NCBI GenBank assembly: GCA_001556025.1
Contig: LSIB01000136.1
Location: 186,001 to 250,000 of the forward strand
Reading direction: 5' to 3'
Length of the DNA: 64,000 nucleotides
Source of the DNA: Rhizobiales bacterium CCH3-A5
GTDB lineage: Bacteria > Pseudomonadota > Alphaproteobacteria > Rhizobiales > Beijerinckiaceae
Notes under the pieces: model-generated
Told to the model about the DNA's origin: nothing
What the model saw: the letters and a program-made list of their open reading frames with translations, nothing else
The model's database searches: none
Made by a program: the position numbers and the translations under genes
Shown: positions 17,680 to 26,936 of the stretch, piece after piece
Layout of the letters: each line of letters starts with the position of its first letter
Numbering within the stretch: position 1 is the first letter of the stretch

Positions 17680-17684
17680 CGCGA

Positions 17685-19133
17685 ATGGCGGAGCACGTGC
17701 GGCGCGCGAGACGGGCGCAAGGCGCGGGCGCCCTATTCGGCCGGCTGGGCGCGGCGCTCGCCCGCGTCGGCCACAGGCTCGGCAGGACGCTGAAGCCCGC
17801 GCTGAAGCTCGCCGACCGGCCGCTGCGCCTGACCGGGCGCTGGATGCCGAAGGGGCTCTATCCGCGGGCCCTCGTCATCGTCATCGCGCCGGTCGTGCTG
17901 CTGCAATCGGTCATCGCCTATGTCTTCATGGAGCGGCACTGGCAACTCGTGACGCAGCGCCTGTCCTCGGCCGTCTCGGCCGACATCGCCATGATCATCG
18001 ACGTTTACGAGCGCTATCCGCAGGATGCCGAGGCCAGCGTGCTCGGACAGATCGCCGAGGCGCGGTTCGGCATGGATGTCGATATCCTGCCTGATTCAGA
18101 CCTGCCCGCGCCCGGCCCCCGCCCCTTCTTCTCCCTGCTCGATTCGGCCCTGTCGGCCGAGCTCGCGCAGCAGGTGGCGCGGCCCTTCTGGCTCGACACG
18201 GTCGGCCGCTCGAGCTTGATCGAGATTCGCATCAAGCTGGGCAAGGACGTGATGCGCGTGCTGACGCGGCGCAACTCGGCCTACGCCTCCAACAGCCACA
18301 TCTTTCTGCTCTGGATGATCGGCACCTCTCTGATCCTCTTGACCATCGCGGTGCTGTTCCTGCGCAACCAGATCAGGCCGATCCTGCGGCTGGCCGATGC
18401 GGCCGAGGCTTTCGGCAAGGGCCGCGACGCCGATTTCCGCCCGCGCGGTGCGCGCGAGGTCCGCCGCGCCGGCAACGCCTTCATCGAGATGAAGCGCCGC
18501 GTCGAGCGCTCGATCGGCGAGCGCACGACGATGCTAAACGGCGTCAGCCACGATTTGCGCACCATCCTGACCCGCTTCAAGCTGTCGCTGGCGCTGCTGG
18601 AGCGCTCCTCGGAAATCGACGCGCTCGAAAAGGACGTCGACGAGATGAGCCGCATGCTGGAGGACTATCTCGCCTTCGCGCGCGGCGACGCCGGCGAGGC
18701 GCCGGTCGAGACCGATATCCGCTCCTCGCTGGAGGAACTCAAGGCCGACGCCGAGCGCCAGGGCCACCAGACCGAACTCACCGTCATTGGAGACCCGCTG
18801 GTGGTGATCAGGCCCGACGCCTTCCGCCGCCTCCTGACCAACCTCGTCTCCAACGCCGCCCGCTTCGGCGACCGTATCGCCATCCGCGCCACCCACGATG
18901 CGCGCTATCTGATCGTCATGGTCGACGATGACGGCCCCGGCATCCCGCCCGAGCAGCGCGAGGAGGTCTTTCGGCCGTTCGTGCGGCTCGACGAGGCCCG
19001 CAATGTCGATTCGGGCGGCACGGGACTGGGGCTGGCCATCGCCCGCGACGTGGCGCGCGCCCATGGCGGGGATATCATGCTGGGGGATTCGCCGCTGGGG
19101 GGGTTGCGGGCGACGGTGCGGTTGCCGGTGTAG
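17685..19133 (+). CDS. Membrane sensor histidine kinase, EnvZ-like
   Basis: A basic cytoplasmic N-terminus, TM1 (~63-83, ALVIVIAPVVLLQSVIAYVF), a ~115-residue periplasmic sensor, TM2 (~205-227), HAMP, then the H-box GVSHDLRTILTRFKLSL with phospho-His at about 289. The usual proline after RT is isoleucine. N box LLTNLVSNAARFGD, DDGPGIP and GGTGLGLAI complete the ATPase. Its gene starts 5 bp after the response regulator, its obvious partner. Signal unknown. Confidence 0.92.
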   Translation: MAEHVRRARRAQGAGALFGRLGAALARVGHRLGRTLKPALKLADRPLRLTGRWMPKGLYPRALVIVIAPVVLLQSVIAYVFMERHWQLVTQRLSSAVSADIAMIIDVYERYPQDAEASVLGQIAEARFGMDVDILPDSDLPAPGPRPFFSLLDSALSAELAQQVARPFWLDTVGRSSLIEIRIKLGKDVMRVLTRRNSAYASNSHIFLLWMIGTSLILLTIAVLFLRNQIRPILRLADAAEAFGKGRDADFRPRGAREVRRAGNAFIEMKRRVERSIGERTTMLNGVSHDLRTILTRFKLSLALLERSSEIDALEKDVDEMSRMLEDYLAFARGDAGEAPVETDIRSSLEELKADAERQGHQTELTVIGDPLVVIRPDAFRRLLTNLVSNAARFGDRIAIRATHDARYLIVMVDDDGPGIPPEQREEVFRPFVRLDEARNVDSGGTGLGLAIARDVARAHGGDIMLGDSPLGGLRATVRLPV

Positions 19134-19156
19134 GTCAACCCACAAGCGGGGTCGGG

Positions 19157-19170
19157 TTGACAACTGTCAA
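19157..19170. promoter_or_regulatory. Palindrome upstream of higBA
   Basis: TTGACA-AC-TGTCAA, a perfect 6-bp inverted repeat 21 bp before the toxin start. The left arm is also a consensus -35 hexamer, so a bound HigA-HigB complex would cover the promoter, the usual autoregulation of such modules. No good -10 is evident. Confidence 0.45.
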
Positions 19171-19191
19171 TTAACAGACTACCGATCGGCC

Positions 19192-19470
19192 ATGATCGTC
19201 GGCTTTCGACACAAGGGTCTCAAGCGCCTCTACGAAAGCGACGATCCGCGCGGCTTGAACGCGCAGTACGCCGCCAAGATCGCGCTCATCCTGGGTGTGC
19301 TCGACGTGGCGAAGACGATCGAGGAGATCGATGCGCCGAGCTTTCGGCTGCATCCGCTGACCGGCGATCTGAGAGGATTCTGGTCGGTAACGGTTCGCGC
19401 CAACTGGCGCATCATCTTCCGTTTCGAGGACGCGAACGTCTTCGATGTCGATCTGGTCGATTATCACTGA
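19192..19470 (+). CDS. higB: RelE/HigB-type toxin
   Basis: 92 aa. The family of ribosome-dependent mRNA interferases is recognised from MIVGFRHKGLKRLYESDDPRG at the start, FRLHPLTGDLRGFWSVTVRANWRIIFRF in the middle (catalytic arginine/tyrosine-type surface) and a short end VDLVDYH. The antitoxin gene follows 13 bp later: toxin-first order is typical of higBA. Start ATG at 19192. Confidence 0.9.
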   Translation: MIVGFRHKGLKRLYESDDPRGLNAQYAAKIALILGVLDVAKTIEEIDAPSFRLHPLTGDLRGFWSVTVRANWRIIFRFEDANVFDVDLVDYH

Positions 19471-19483
19471 CAAGGGCTGTGAC

Positions 19484-19774
19484 ATGGCGATGCTGAAACC
19501 GCCCCACCCGGGCCTGCTACTTCAGGAGGAACTGCTCGATCGCGGCCTGAGCGTGGCTCAGGCGGCCACGGGTCTCGGCGTCACGAGGCAGCAGCTTCAC
19601 AAAGTGATCAAGGGACAAAGCGCGGTCAGCCCCGAAATGGCTCTGCGGCTGGAAAAGGGCGTGGGCAGCCGCGCCGATCTCTGGCTCAGGATGCAGATGG
19701 CTTTCGATCTTGCCCGCGTGCGGGCGCGGGAAGCGGAGATCGATGTCGCGCCGCTGGCGCGCTCGGCGGCTTGA
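19484..19774 (+). CDS. higA: HigA-type antitoxin, XRE helix-turn-helix
   Basis: 96 aa beginning MAMLKPPHPGLLLQEELLDRG, the hallmark PPHPG start of HigA proteins. The HTH is SVAQAATGLGVTRQQLHKVIKG (residues ~23-45), followed by the family's SAVSPEMALRLEKGVGSRADLWLRMQMAFDL. It neutralises HigB and represses the operon. An ATG six bases later (19490) is a possible start. Confidence 0.92.
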   Translation: MAMLKPPHPGLLLQEELLDRGLSVAQAATGLGVTRQQLHKVIKGQSAVSPEMALRLEKGVGSRADLWLRMQMAFDLARVRAREAEIDVAPLARSAA

Positions 19775-19791
19775 ACGCACCGACGACGCGG

Positions 19792-20151
19792 TCAATACAT
19801 CCGCCCGCCATCCGGCACCGCCAACCCCGGACCGATCAGCACGACCTCGCCGTCCTCATCCGGCACGCCGAGCGTCAGCACCTCGGACATGAACTTGCCA
19901 ATCTGGCGCGGCGGGAAGTTGACAACCGCCAGCACCTGCCGGCCGGGCAGGTCCTCCGGCCGGTAGTGCTTCGTGATCTGGGCGGAGGATTTCTTCCGGC
20001 CGATCGTCCCGCCGAAATCGATCACGAGCTTGATCGCCGGCTTGCGCGCCTCCGGGTATGGCGCGGCCTCGACGATGGTGCCGACACGGATGTCGACTTT
20101 GAGGAAATCGTCGAAGCCGATCGGGGTGGCGGGCTCGGTAGAAGCACTCAT
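19792..20151 (-). CDS. csaA: tRNA-binding domain protein, CsaA
   Basis: 119 aa with one EMAP/Trbp111-type OB fold: FDDFLKVDIRVGTIVEAAPYPEARKPAIKLVIDFG and the end LGVPDEDGEVVLIGPG. CsaA is a dimeric tRNA-binding protein, first proposed as an export chaperone in Bacillus. ATG at 20151 is used; a TTG upstream would overlap the chemoreceptor gene. It starts 8 bp after the stop of that gene on the same strand. Confidence 0.92.
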   Translation of the reverse strand: MSASTEPATPIGFDDFLKVDIRVGTIVEAAPYPEARKPAIKLVIDFGGTIGRKKSSAQITKHYRPEDLPGRQVLAVVNFPPRQIGKFMSEVLTLGVPDEDGEVVLIGPGLAVPDGGRMY

Positions 20152-20159
20152 GGTGGCGC

Positions 20160-22136
20160 TCAAAACTCCGACCAGCCCTTGTCGTGGTCGAGCTTGCGGG
20201 CCGTCGCCGCGCCGCCTGCATAGGTCGGAGCGGGAGTAGCCGAAGCCGCCTTGGCCGGACGCGGCGCGACTGCGGCGCGCATCGTCTGCGCCACTGCCTT
20301 GAGCCCGGCCGTGCCGCCGTCGCCGAGGCTGAAACGCGCCACGAGCGCGCCTAGCCTGTCGGCCTCCTGCGAGAGCGAATGGGCGGCGGCGGTCGACTGC
20401 TCGGCCATGGCGGCGTTCTGCTGCGTCGCCTGATCCATCTCGTTGACGGCGGTGTTGACCTCCTGGAGGCCGGCCGCCTGCTCCTGCGCCGCGCCGGCGA
20501 TCTCGGCGACGAGCGAGGTCGCGCGGGTGATCTGCTCGGCCATGCGCTGCAGCGCGCTGCCGGTCTGGCCGACGAGGGTGACGCCCTTCTCGACCTCGAC
20601 GTTCGAGGCCGCGATCAGGCCCTTGATCTCCTTGGCGGCCTCGGCCGAGCGCTGCGCCAGCGCCCGCACCTCGGAGGCGACCACCGCGAAACCCTTGCCG
20701 GCGTCGCCGGCGCGGGCCGCCTCGACGCTGGCGTTCAGCGCCAGCAGATTGGTCTGGAAGGCGATCTCGTCGATGACGCCGACGATCTGCGAAATCTCGT
20801 CGGCCGATTTCTCGATGCCGCCCATGGCGAGCACGGCGTCGCGCACGATGGTGGTCGACTGCTCGGCCTCGCCCTTCACCTGGCTCGTCGCCTGGCTGGC
20901 GAGGCGGGCGCTCTCGGCGGTCTGGCGCACGGTCGCGGTCAGCTCGTCGAGCGCGGTCGCGGTCTCCTCGACCGAGGAGGCCTGCTGCTCGGTGCGGCTG
21001 GCGAGGTCGTCGGCGGCCTGGCTGATCTCGATCGAGCCCGACTTCATGCTCTCGGTGTTGGTCGCGATCTGCCGCATCGTCTCCTGCAGCTTGCCGATGG
21101 CTGCGTTGAAGTCGTCCTTCAGCTTGGCGTAGTCCTCGCTGAAGGCCTCATTGATGCGATAGGTCAAGTCGCCCTCGGCCAGGCGCTCGAGCCCCATGCC
21201 GAGCGACATCACCACGCCCTCCTGCATCCGTGCCAGATCCGCGCGGTCGGCCTCGTTGCGGCGGCGCTCGGACTCTGCCGCATCGCGGCTCGACTGGGCC
21301 TGCGCCTCGACGCGGGCCTTGTCGGCCTCCATCTCGCCCTTCGCCAGTGCGGCGTCGCGGAAGACGACGAGCGAGCGCGCCATCGCGCCGATCTCGTCGG
21401 GCCGGTCCTGATGCGCGATCTGCGCCTTGAGGTCGCCGGCGGCCAGCCCGCTCATCGTGCCCGACAGCGAGGCCAGCATGGCCGAGGCGCGGCGGCTGAG
21501 CCATATCACGAGACCGAGCATCAGCAGGCCGAGCGGAACCAGAACTTTGGCGACGTCGCCGATCATGCCCATGAAGGCGGCGTCGACGTCATGCACATGC
21601 AGGCCCGAGCCCAGCGTCCACTGCCATTGCGGAATGGCGGTGACATAGGAAATCTTCAGCGAAGGGTCCTTGTCGCCGGGCTTGGTCCAGCCATAGTCGA
21701 TGAAGCCGGCGCCCTTGCTCTTGGCCATCGCGACCATGTCCTGGACGAAGAACTTGCCGCTCGAATCCTTGAGCGGCTTCATGTCCGTGGTCTCGATCTT
21801 CTTGTTGGCGTGCGAGACGCTGATGCCGTTGTAGTCGATGACGAAATAGTAATTGCCGTTGTCGAAGCGGGCGTTGGCGATGGCGTCGATCGCCAGCTTC
21901 TTCGCCTCGGCCTCCTTCAGCTCGCCCTTCTCGGCGCGGGCGACATAACCGTTCACCGTCGAGGTCGCTGCCTCGACCGCGTTTCTGATCTCGGCGCGCT
22001 TGAGCGCGATCATCTGGCTACGGGCTTCGATCAGCGTATAGCCGACGCCGCCGACGGCAATGACCACGGCCAATGCCGCCACCAGACCGAACGAGCGGCC
22101 GATCGACAAAACCTTGAGCTTCTGAAAAACGGACAT
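20160..22136 (-). CDS. Methyl-accepting chemotaxis protein with single Cache sensor
   Basis: 658 aa. Short cytoplasmic start, TM1 (~13-32), periplasmic sCache domain (~35-185; [29 protein letters not shown] and [13 protein letters not shown]), TM2 (~190-210), HAMP ([21 protein letters not shown]), and a C-terminal signalling hairpin with the conserved tip [21 protein letters not shown]. Cache receptors bind small carboxylates or amino acids; the ligand is unknown. No CheB/CheR pentapeptide tether (NWETF) is seen at the end. No che genes are in the window. Confidence 0.94.
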   Translation of the reverse strand: MSVFQKLKVLSIGRSFGLVAALAVVIAVGGVGYTLIEARSQMIALKRAEIRNAVEAATSTVNGYVARAEKGELKEAEAKKLAIDAIANARFDNGNYYFVIDYNGISVSHANKKIETTDMKPLKDSSGKFFVQDMVAMAKSKGAGFIDYGWTKPGDKDPSLKISYVTAIPQWQWTLGSGLHVHDVDAAFMGMIGDVAKVLVPLGLLMLGLVIWLSRRASAMLASLSGTMSGLAAGDLKAQIAHQDRPDEIGAMARSLVVFRDAALAKGEMEADKARVEAQAQSSRDAAESERRRNEADRADLARMQEGVVMSLGMGLERLAEGDLTYRINEAFSEDYAKLKDDFNAAIGKLQETMRQIATNTESMKSGSIEISQAADDLASRTEQQASSVEETATALDELTATVRQTAESARLASQATSQVKGEAEQSTTIVRDAVLAMGGIEKSADEISQIVGVIDEIAFQTNLLALNASVEAARAGDAGKGFAVVASEVRALAQRSAEAAKEIKGLIAASNVEVEKGVTLVGQTGSALQRMAEQITRATSLVAEIAGAAQEQAAGLQEVNTAVNEMDQATQQNAAMAEQSTAAAHSLSQEADRLGALVARFSLGDGGTAGLKAVAQTMRAAVAPRPAKAASATPAPTYAGGAATARKLDHDKGWSEF

Positions 22137-22248
22137 AAACGGCCCCCGACGGCGTGTGATTCCGCACAATCCGTCGAAAATGGCTAATGTTCGTTTAACG
22201 CTAGGCCGGATGGATTAACCTTTATGGCCTGGTCTGCCGCCTTTTCGT

Positions 22249-23001
22249 TCAGATCGCGGGAGCGTAGTCGTCGCGGTCCTCGCCGCGATAGCGGTCGTCG
22301 GCCCGCTCGCGGCGGCGGATATGGGGCCTTCGGCCGCTGCAGAGCGCCCGCGCCAGCCCGCGCAGCGGCGCGGTCAGCCGGTGCACATCCTCGACGCGGG
22401 CCATGATGCGGCCTGCGGTCTTCAACTCCCGGTCGAGCCGCGCCATCGTCTTCGACATCTCAGGCTCGTTATCGTCGAGCCAGGTTTCGGTGACGCGCGC
22501 CATCAGCAGGACCGCGCCCTGAACCCGGACGGAGCCCAGCGCATCCTCGGTCGCGATGCCGGCCGAGGCCAGCATGTAGCGCCAGGAATTGACGGCGCTG
22601 CGATTGAGCGCAGCCAGCGTGAGCGGATCGCGCTTAACCACCGGCATGATGCGGCGCAGGCCCTCCTTGTAAGGGGCCAGCGCATCGAGCCGGCGCATCA
22701 CGAGGTCGAACATCCGCTCGCGCGCCGGTTCGGCGGCGAGATCGTCGGAGGCTCCGGCCATCACCGCATCGTCGACGATGCGGGTCAACCCGCCGAGCAT
22801 GGCGAGCTTGGAGGGGAACAGCCCGCGCAGGGCAGCCAGCGAAATCCCGGCTTCGGTGGCGATGTCGCCGAGTTCGATCTGGTCCCAGGGTCGCGAGGCC
22901 GCAAGCCGCATCAGCGCCTCGACCGCGCCCTTGCGCGGGTCGGCAGGCGCGGCTTTCGCCACGGGCTCGGCGGGACTGGCGGAAGCGGGTTTGCGGGCCA
23001 T
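22249..23001 (-). CDS. TetR-family transcriptional regulator
   Basis: 250 aa. A low-complexity A/P/K leader (residues 1-22), then the HTH: WDQIELGDIATEAGISLAALRGLFPSKLAML (~40-70). The remaining helices form the dimer/ligand domain, and the tail is unusually rich in Arg/Asp (RRPHIRRRERADDRYRGEDRDDY). The second helix region also recalls the COQ9-like TetR relatives common in alphaproteobacteria. Gene lies 66 bp before proC on the same strand. Confidence 0.78.
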   Translation of the reverse strand: MARKPASASPAEPVAKAAPADPRKGAVEALMRLAASRPWDQIELGDIATEAGISLAALRGLFPSKLAMLGGLTRIVDDAVMAGASDDLAAEPARERMFDLVMRRLDALAPYKEGLRRIMPVVKRDPLTLAALNRSAVNSWRYMLASAGIATEDALGSVRVQGAVLLMARVTETWLDDNEPEMSKTMARLDRELKTAGRIMARVEDVHRLTAPLRGLARALCSGRRPHIRRRERADDRYRGEDRDDYAPAI

Positions 23002-23067
23002 GTGAGATCTCCTCTCGCGACGCGATGAGAGGAAGCTAGGCCGCGATCGCGGCCTATGAAAGGCCGT

Positions 23068-23889
23068 TCAGCCCGAAAGCTCTCCGGCGCGACGTTTGGC
23101 GGCAGCCACGGCCTTCAGCATCAGGGGCTTGAGGCCGTCCTCGGCCATCAGCACCTCGAGCGCAGCCGCCGTGGTGCCGGCCGGCGAGGTCACGTTCTGG
23201 CGCAGGGTCGCAGGCGACAGCGGCGACTGGAACAGCATTTCGCCCGCGCCCTCGACGGTGGCGCGCGCCAGCCTCTCGGCGACAGCGGCCGGCAGGCCGG
23301 CCGCCGCGCCCGCCGCCGCGAGGGCCTCGACCAGATGGAAGACATAGGCCGGCCCCGAACCGGAAACGGCGGTGACAGCGTCGATCAGGTTTTCGTCGTC
23401 GAGCCATTCGACCTTGCCGACGCTCCCGAGCAGCGCGTCCGTCATGGCGCGCTGCGCCGCGCTGACGCCGGGCCCGGGCGCGGCCGCTGTTACGCCGCGC
23501 TGCACCGAGGCCGGCAGGTTCGGCATGGCCCGCACCACCGCGGTCGCGTTGGGCAGCCGCGCCGCGAGATCGCCCAGCGTCTTGCCGGCCAGCACCGAGA
23601 TCAGCAGCGTCTGCGGATGGATGAAGGCCTGCACGGCCGGAGCGGCAGTGTCGAGCATCTGCGGCTTTGTCGCCAGCACCAGCACATCGGCTGGCGCGAT
23701 CGCATCGGCGGCAGGGTTCAGCGACATCCCCTTCTCGCGAGCGAGCGCGACCATGTCGTCGGAGGGTTTCGGGTCGATCAGGCTGATCCCGGCGGGATCG
23801 AGCCCGATCCTGAGCCAGCCCTCCAGCATCGCGCCCCCCATCTTGCCCGCGCCGATGAGGACGAGCGTTTTCGGCAGGGGAGCGGACAT
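23068..23889 (-). CDS. proC: Pyrroline-5-carboxylate reductase
   Basis: Last step of proline synthesis, NAD(P)H-dependent. Rossmann motif LIGAGKMGGAMLEGWL at residues ~11-27, LVLATKPQML, RAMPNLPASVQRGVTA, and the C-terminal dimer helix region DAVTAVSGSGPAYVFHLVEALAAAG with the ProC signature continuing as LPAAVAERLARATVEGAGEML. 273 aa, full length. Confidence 0.95.
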   Translation of the reverse strand: MSAPLPKTLVLIGAGKMGGAMLEGWLRIGLDPAGISLIDPKPSDDMVALAREKGMSLNPAADAIAPADVLVLATKPQMLDTAAPAVQAFIHPQTLLISVLAGKTLGDLAARLPNATAVVRAMPNLPASVQRGVTAAAPGPGVSAAQRAMTDALLGSVGKVEWLDDENLIDAVTAVSGSGPAYVFHLVEALAAAGAAAGLPAAVAERLARATVEGAGEMLFQSPLSPATLRQNVTSPAGTTAAALEVLMAEDGLKPLMLKAVAAAKRRAGELSG

Positions 23890-23975
23890 GGGCGGGCTCT
23901 TGGCGGTTGGTGACTGTGAGACCGTCCTAAGGCGCGGCTCCTATAGGGGCAAGCACCGACTCGCTCCCTCGCCAC

Positions 23976-24482
23976 TCACGCCTCGCCGACGGTCTCCAGC
24001 ATCGCGCCTTCCAGCCCCTCCTTCGCCGTCTTGCCGGCCCAGACCACGAACTGAAACGCCTGGAAATAGCGCTCGCAGGCGTCGATCGCGGCCTTGATCA
24101 GAGCCGCCGCCTGTTCGTCGGTCGGCTCGGCCCCGCCCGAGAGCAGCAGCGCATGGCGGTACATCACCACGTTCTCCGAGCTCCACAGATCGAAATGGCC
24201 GAGCCAGAGCTGCTCGTTGACCATGCTGACGAGTTGCAGCACCTCGCCACGCCGGCGGTCGGGCACCTTCAGGTCGAAGGCGCAGGCGATATGGATCGCC
24301 TCGACCTCGGCCAACCAGGTGATCGCGACATGGTAGTCGCACCAGCCGCCGGAGACGGCGACGGAGAGTTCGTCGTCGCTGTCGCGGTCGAAACTCCAGT
24401 TGTTGAGAGCGGCAAGGCGTTCGATCAGGTCGAGCGGGTTGGAAGGCCGATCGGTTTCGGCGTCCAGATCAAGGTCCATCAT
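23976..24482 (-). CDS. YbjN-domain protein
   Basis: 168 aa, no signal peptide. The YbjN domain covers most of it: NPLDLIERLAALNNWSFDRDSDDELSVAVSGGW and LQLVSMVNEQLWLGHFDLWSSENVVMYRHALLLSGG. The fold is related to type III secretion chaperones; the cellular role is not settled. Start MMDLDLDAE at 24482 (or the next codon). The 299 bp upstream (24483-24781) contain no gene or structure that I can support. Confidence 0.85.
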   Translation of the reverse strand: MMDLDLDAETDRPSNPLDLIERLAALNNWSFDRDSDDELSVAVSGGWCDYHVAITWLAEVEAIHIACAFDLKVPDRRRGEVLQLVSMVNEQLWLGHFDLWSSENVVMYRHALLLSGGAEPTDEQAAALIKAAIDACERYFQAFQFVVWAGKTAKEGLEGAMLETVGEA

Positions 24483-24781
24483 GCCCTTAAGGTCCAACTG
24501 CCGGGACCGGCGTGAGCCGGGCCGGCGCGTTCGAGAACGGGAACACGGCGACTGGAAAGCGGCAGGGACGCAACCCGACTGAGCGTTGCGCGACAAACCG
24601 CGCCTCACCCTCGGCCGCCGGATCGCCAAAGGCCAAATCCGGCAACCGAATCAACTCTCTCACCGACGATAGCGCAGGCGCTGTGACGCTCCCAACACAG
24701 CCGCACGGTCCCCGGATTCGGGGTCGGGGCTCAATCCCCGCCGACGCCTGTCCACAGCACTTGCCTGTGGACGCGCGACCC

Positions 24782-25042
24782 TCAGGATTTGGCCTTGGCC
24801 TGCCCGGCCTCCAGCGCGGCGAGCCTTGCGCTCAGCTTGTCGTTCTCCTCGCGGGCGAGCAGCGCCATCTCGCGGACCGCCTCGAACTCTTCGCGGGTGA
24901 CGACGTCCATGTCGCGCAGCAGCCGCTCGATCTGCGTCTTCACCACAGTCTCGACCTCGCGGCGCACGCCTTGCGCCGCACCGGCGGCGTCGGTGGCGAG
25001 ACGGGCGATGTCGTCGAGGAAACGGTTCGAGGTCGCGACCAT
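24782..25042 (-). CDS. ubiK: Ubiquinone biosynthesis accessory factor UbiK
   Basis: 86 aa, the YqiC/DUF526 family needed for efficient aerobic ubiquinone synthesis; it acts with UbiJ near lipids. An N-terminal amphipathic region (NRFLDDIARLATDAAGAAQGVRREV) leads to a coiled coil (VVTREEFEAVREMALLAREENDKLSARLAALE) that is diagnostic. Start MVATSN at 25042. In many relatives it neighbours lgt; here it sits near proC instead. Confidence 0.9.
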   Translation of the reverse strand: MVATSNRFLDDIARLATDAAGAAQGVRREVETVVKTQIERLLRDMDVVTREEFEAVREMALLAREENDKLSARLAALEAGQAKAKS

Positions 25043-25188
25043 GGGGATGCTCCTTGCCGGGCTGGCGGGCCGGCGCTGACCGACATATGGGCGAGGACGC
25101 GCCGGGCTGCAATCGCGGTGCGCGATCTCGTTTGACGCGCACCACACGGCCGCTCATGAAAAGCTGAACCACTCCGGAGCCCGATCGC

Positions 25189-26340
25189 ATGGCCCTGCAC
25201 TTCACAGCCGCCGAATTCGCCCGCCGCCGCGATGCCCTGCTCTCGGCGATGGGCCAGGAAAAACTCGACGCGCTCTTCCTGTTCCAGCAGGAATCGATGT
25301 TCTGGCTGACCGGCTACGACACGTTCGGCTTCTGCTTCTTCCAGTGCCTCGTCGTGAAGGCGGACGGGACGATGGCGCTCTTGACCCGCTCGGCGGATGT
25401 CCGGCAGGCGCAACACACATCGAACCTGAGCGATATCCGTATCTGGAAAGACGGACGCGACGCCAACCCGGCGCGCGATCTTCTCGCCATGGCGCAGGAG
25501 CTAGGCCTTGCCGGGACGCGCATCGGCGTCGAATTCGAATCCTACGGCCTCGTCGCCAGCAACGGCCGCAGGCTGGAGGCCGCCTTCGCCGGGGTCGCCG
25601 ACCTCGTCGACGCCTCGACCATCGTGACGAGGCTGCGCGCAGTGAAATCGGCCGAAGAGATCGTGTTCGTCCGCCGCGCCGCCGCGCTCTCCGACGCAGC
25701 CGACAGCGCGGCGCTGGACGCCATCCGCGCCGGGGCCGACGAAAGCGAGATCCTGGCCGCCCAGCACAACGCTATCTTCTCGGCCGGTGGCGACTATCCG
25801 GCCAACGAGTTCATCATCGGCTCTGGCCGAGACGCCCTGCTGTGCCGCTACAAGTCCGGCCGCCGCAGGCTCGATCCACAGGATCAGATCACGCTCGAAT
25901 TCGCCGGCGTGGAGCGGCATTATCACGCCGCGATCATGCGCACCGTCGTGGTCGGCGAGCCACGGCCGCTGCATCTGCGCTATCATGCGGCGGCAAAGGC
26001 GGCGCTGCTGGCCTGCGAGGCCGAGCTGCGGCCCGGCCGCACGGCCGGCGACGTCTTCGCCGCCCATGCCCACATCTTCAACGAACACGGCCTGTCGAGC
26101 CACCGCCTCAACGCCTGCGGCTATTCGCTCGGGGCCAAGTTCACGCCCTCCTGGATGGATTGGCCAATGTTCTACGAGGCCAATGACTGGCCGCTGGAGG
26201 CCGGCATGGTGATGTTCGCCCACATGATCCTGATGGACTCAGGCACGGAGACGGCGATGTGCCTCGGGCGCACCTATCTGGTGGGACAAGGCGCTGCCGA
26301 GCCCGTGAACCTGCCCGATCTGGACCTTGCCGTCCGTTGA
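25189..26340 (+). CDS. M24 pita-bread family protein, creatinase-like (metal ligands lost)
   Basis: 383 aa with a creatinase N-terminal domain (1-150) and a pita-bread domain (165-375). In metallo-aminopeptidases five ligands (D, D, H, E, E) are kept; here the places read LEFAG (Glu about 237), YHAAIMRT (Ala for Asp), CGYSLG (no His), FAHMIL (His for Glu) and TAMCLG (no Glu). This is like creatinase and ectoine hydrolase rather than Xaa-Pro peptidase. The substrate is unknown; a C-N hydrolase for a small osmolyte or guanidino compound is inferred. Single gene. Confidence 0.8.
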   Translation: MALHFTAAEFARRRDALLSAMGQEKLDALFLFQQESMFWLTGYDTFGFCFFQCLVVKADGTMALLTRSADVRQAQHTSNLSDIRIWKDGRDANPARDLLAMAQELGLAGTRIGVEFESYGLVASNGRRLEAAFAGVADLVDASTIVTRLRAVKSAEEIVFVRRAAALSDAADSAALDAIRAGADESEILAAQHNAIFSAGGDYPANEFIIGSGRDALLCRYKSGRRRLDPQDQITLEFAGVERHYHAAIMRTVVVGEPRPLHLRYHAAAKAALLACEAELRPGRTAGDVFAAHAHIFNEHGLSSHRLNACGYSLGAKFTPSWMDWPMFYEANDWPLEAGMVMFAHMILMDSGTETAMCLGRTYLVGQGAAEPVNLPDLDLAVR

Positions 26341-26399
26341 GCCTAAAAGGGCCGTCGCAGGGACTGTAAACCCGTACCAAAAAACAGGCGGGACGCGTC

Positions 26400-26936
26400 A
26401 TGACGAAGTTTTTGAACGGCCTCGTCCTGGGGCCGGCGGCCGCGCTTGCGCTAGCAGGCTGCCAGGAAACCACCACAGCCCAGCGCCCGCGCATCGACGC
26501 GCCGGGCGTGCCGGTCTCGGTGCAGAGCATCACCGGCGCGCCCGACGCCGTGACCACGAATTTTGCCGGCCTGCTTGGCGAGGCGGCGGCCGAGCGCCGG
26601 ATGGAGATCGTGCCCGGCGACAGGCCGGCCCGCTTCCGGGTGCGCGGCTACCTGACGGCGCAGCCGACGCAGGACGGCCAGACCGCGCTCGCCTTCGTCT
26701 GGGACGTCTACGACGAGACCAAGAAGCGCGCCCAGCGCGTCCAGGGCGAGAGCCTGGGCCGGCGCGCCAGCGGCTCCGACCCATGGACCGGCATCGATCA
26801 GACCATTGTCGCCAAAGCGGCGTCGGAATCGATGGACGCGATCGCCGGCTTCCTGGTCACGACGCCGGCGGTCGAGACGCTGAAACCCGGCGACAAGGCC
26901 AAGCCCGCCGGAGCGAAGACGGCCGCCGCGCGCTGA
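26400..26936 (+). CDS. Lipoprotein of unknown function
   Basis: 178 aa. A lipobox LALAGC ends the signal peptide at Cys ~20, so the mature protein is lipid-anchored. The domain QSITGAPDAVTTNFAGLLGEAAAERRMEIV..ARFRVRGYLTAQP..GQTALAFVWDVYDETKKRAQRVQGE resembles conserved Hyphomicrobiales lipoproteins that share a fold with LptE/CsgG-like small domains, though that link is my guess. The C-terminus is rich in Lys/Pro/Ala. It starts 59 bp after the M24 gene. Confidence 0.78.
   Translation: MTKFLNGLVLGPAAALALAGCQETTTAQRPRIDAPGVPVSVQSITGAPDAVTTNFAGLLGEAAAERRMEIVPGDRPARFRVRGYLTAQPTQDGQTALAFVWDVYDETKKRAQRVQGESLGRRASGSDPWTGIDQTIVAKAASESMDAIAGFLVTTPAVETLKPGDKAKPAGAKTAAAR

Noticed and set aside
20379..22187. 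A 602-codon open frame opposite the chemoreceptor gene
   Set aside because: It is an antisense shadow in high-GC DNA; the minus strand has a complete receptor with all domains.
24483..24781. Possible RNA gene between the YbjN and ubiK genes
   Set aside because: I could not fold a tRNA cloverleaf or see a conserved RNA; nothing supported.
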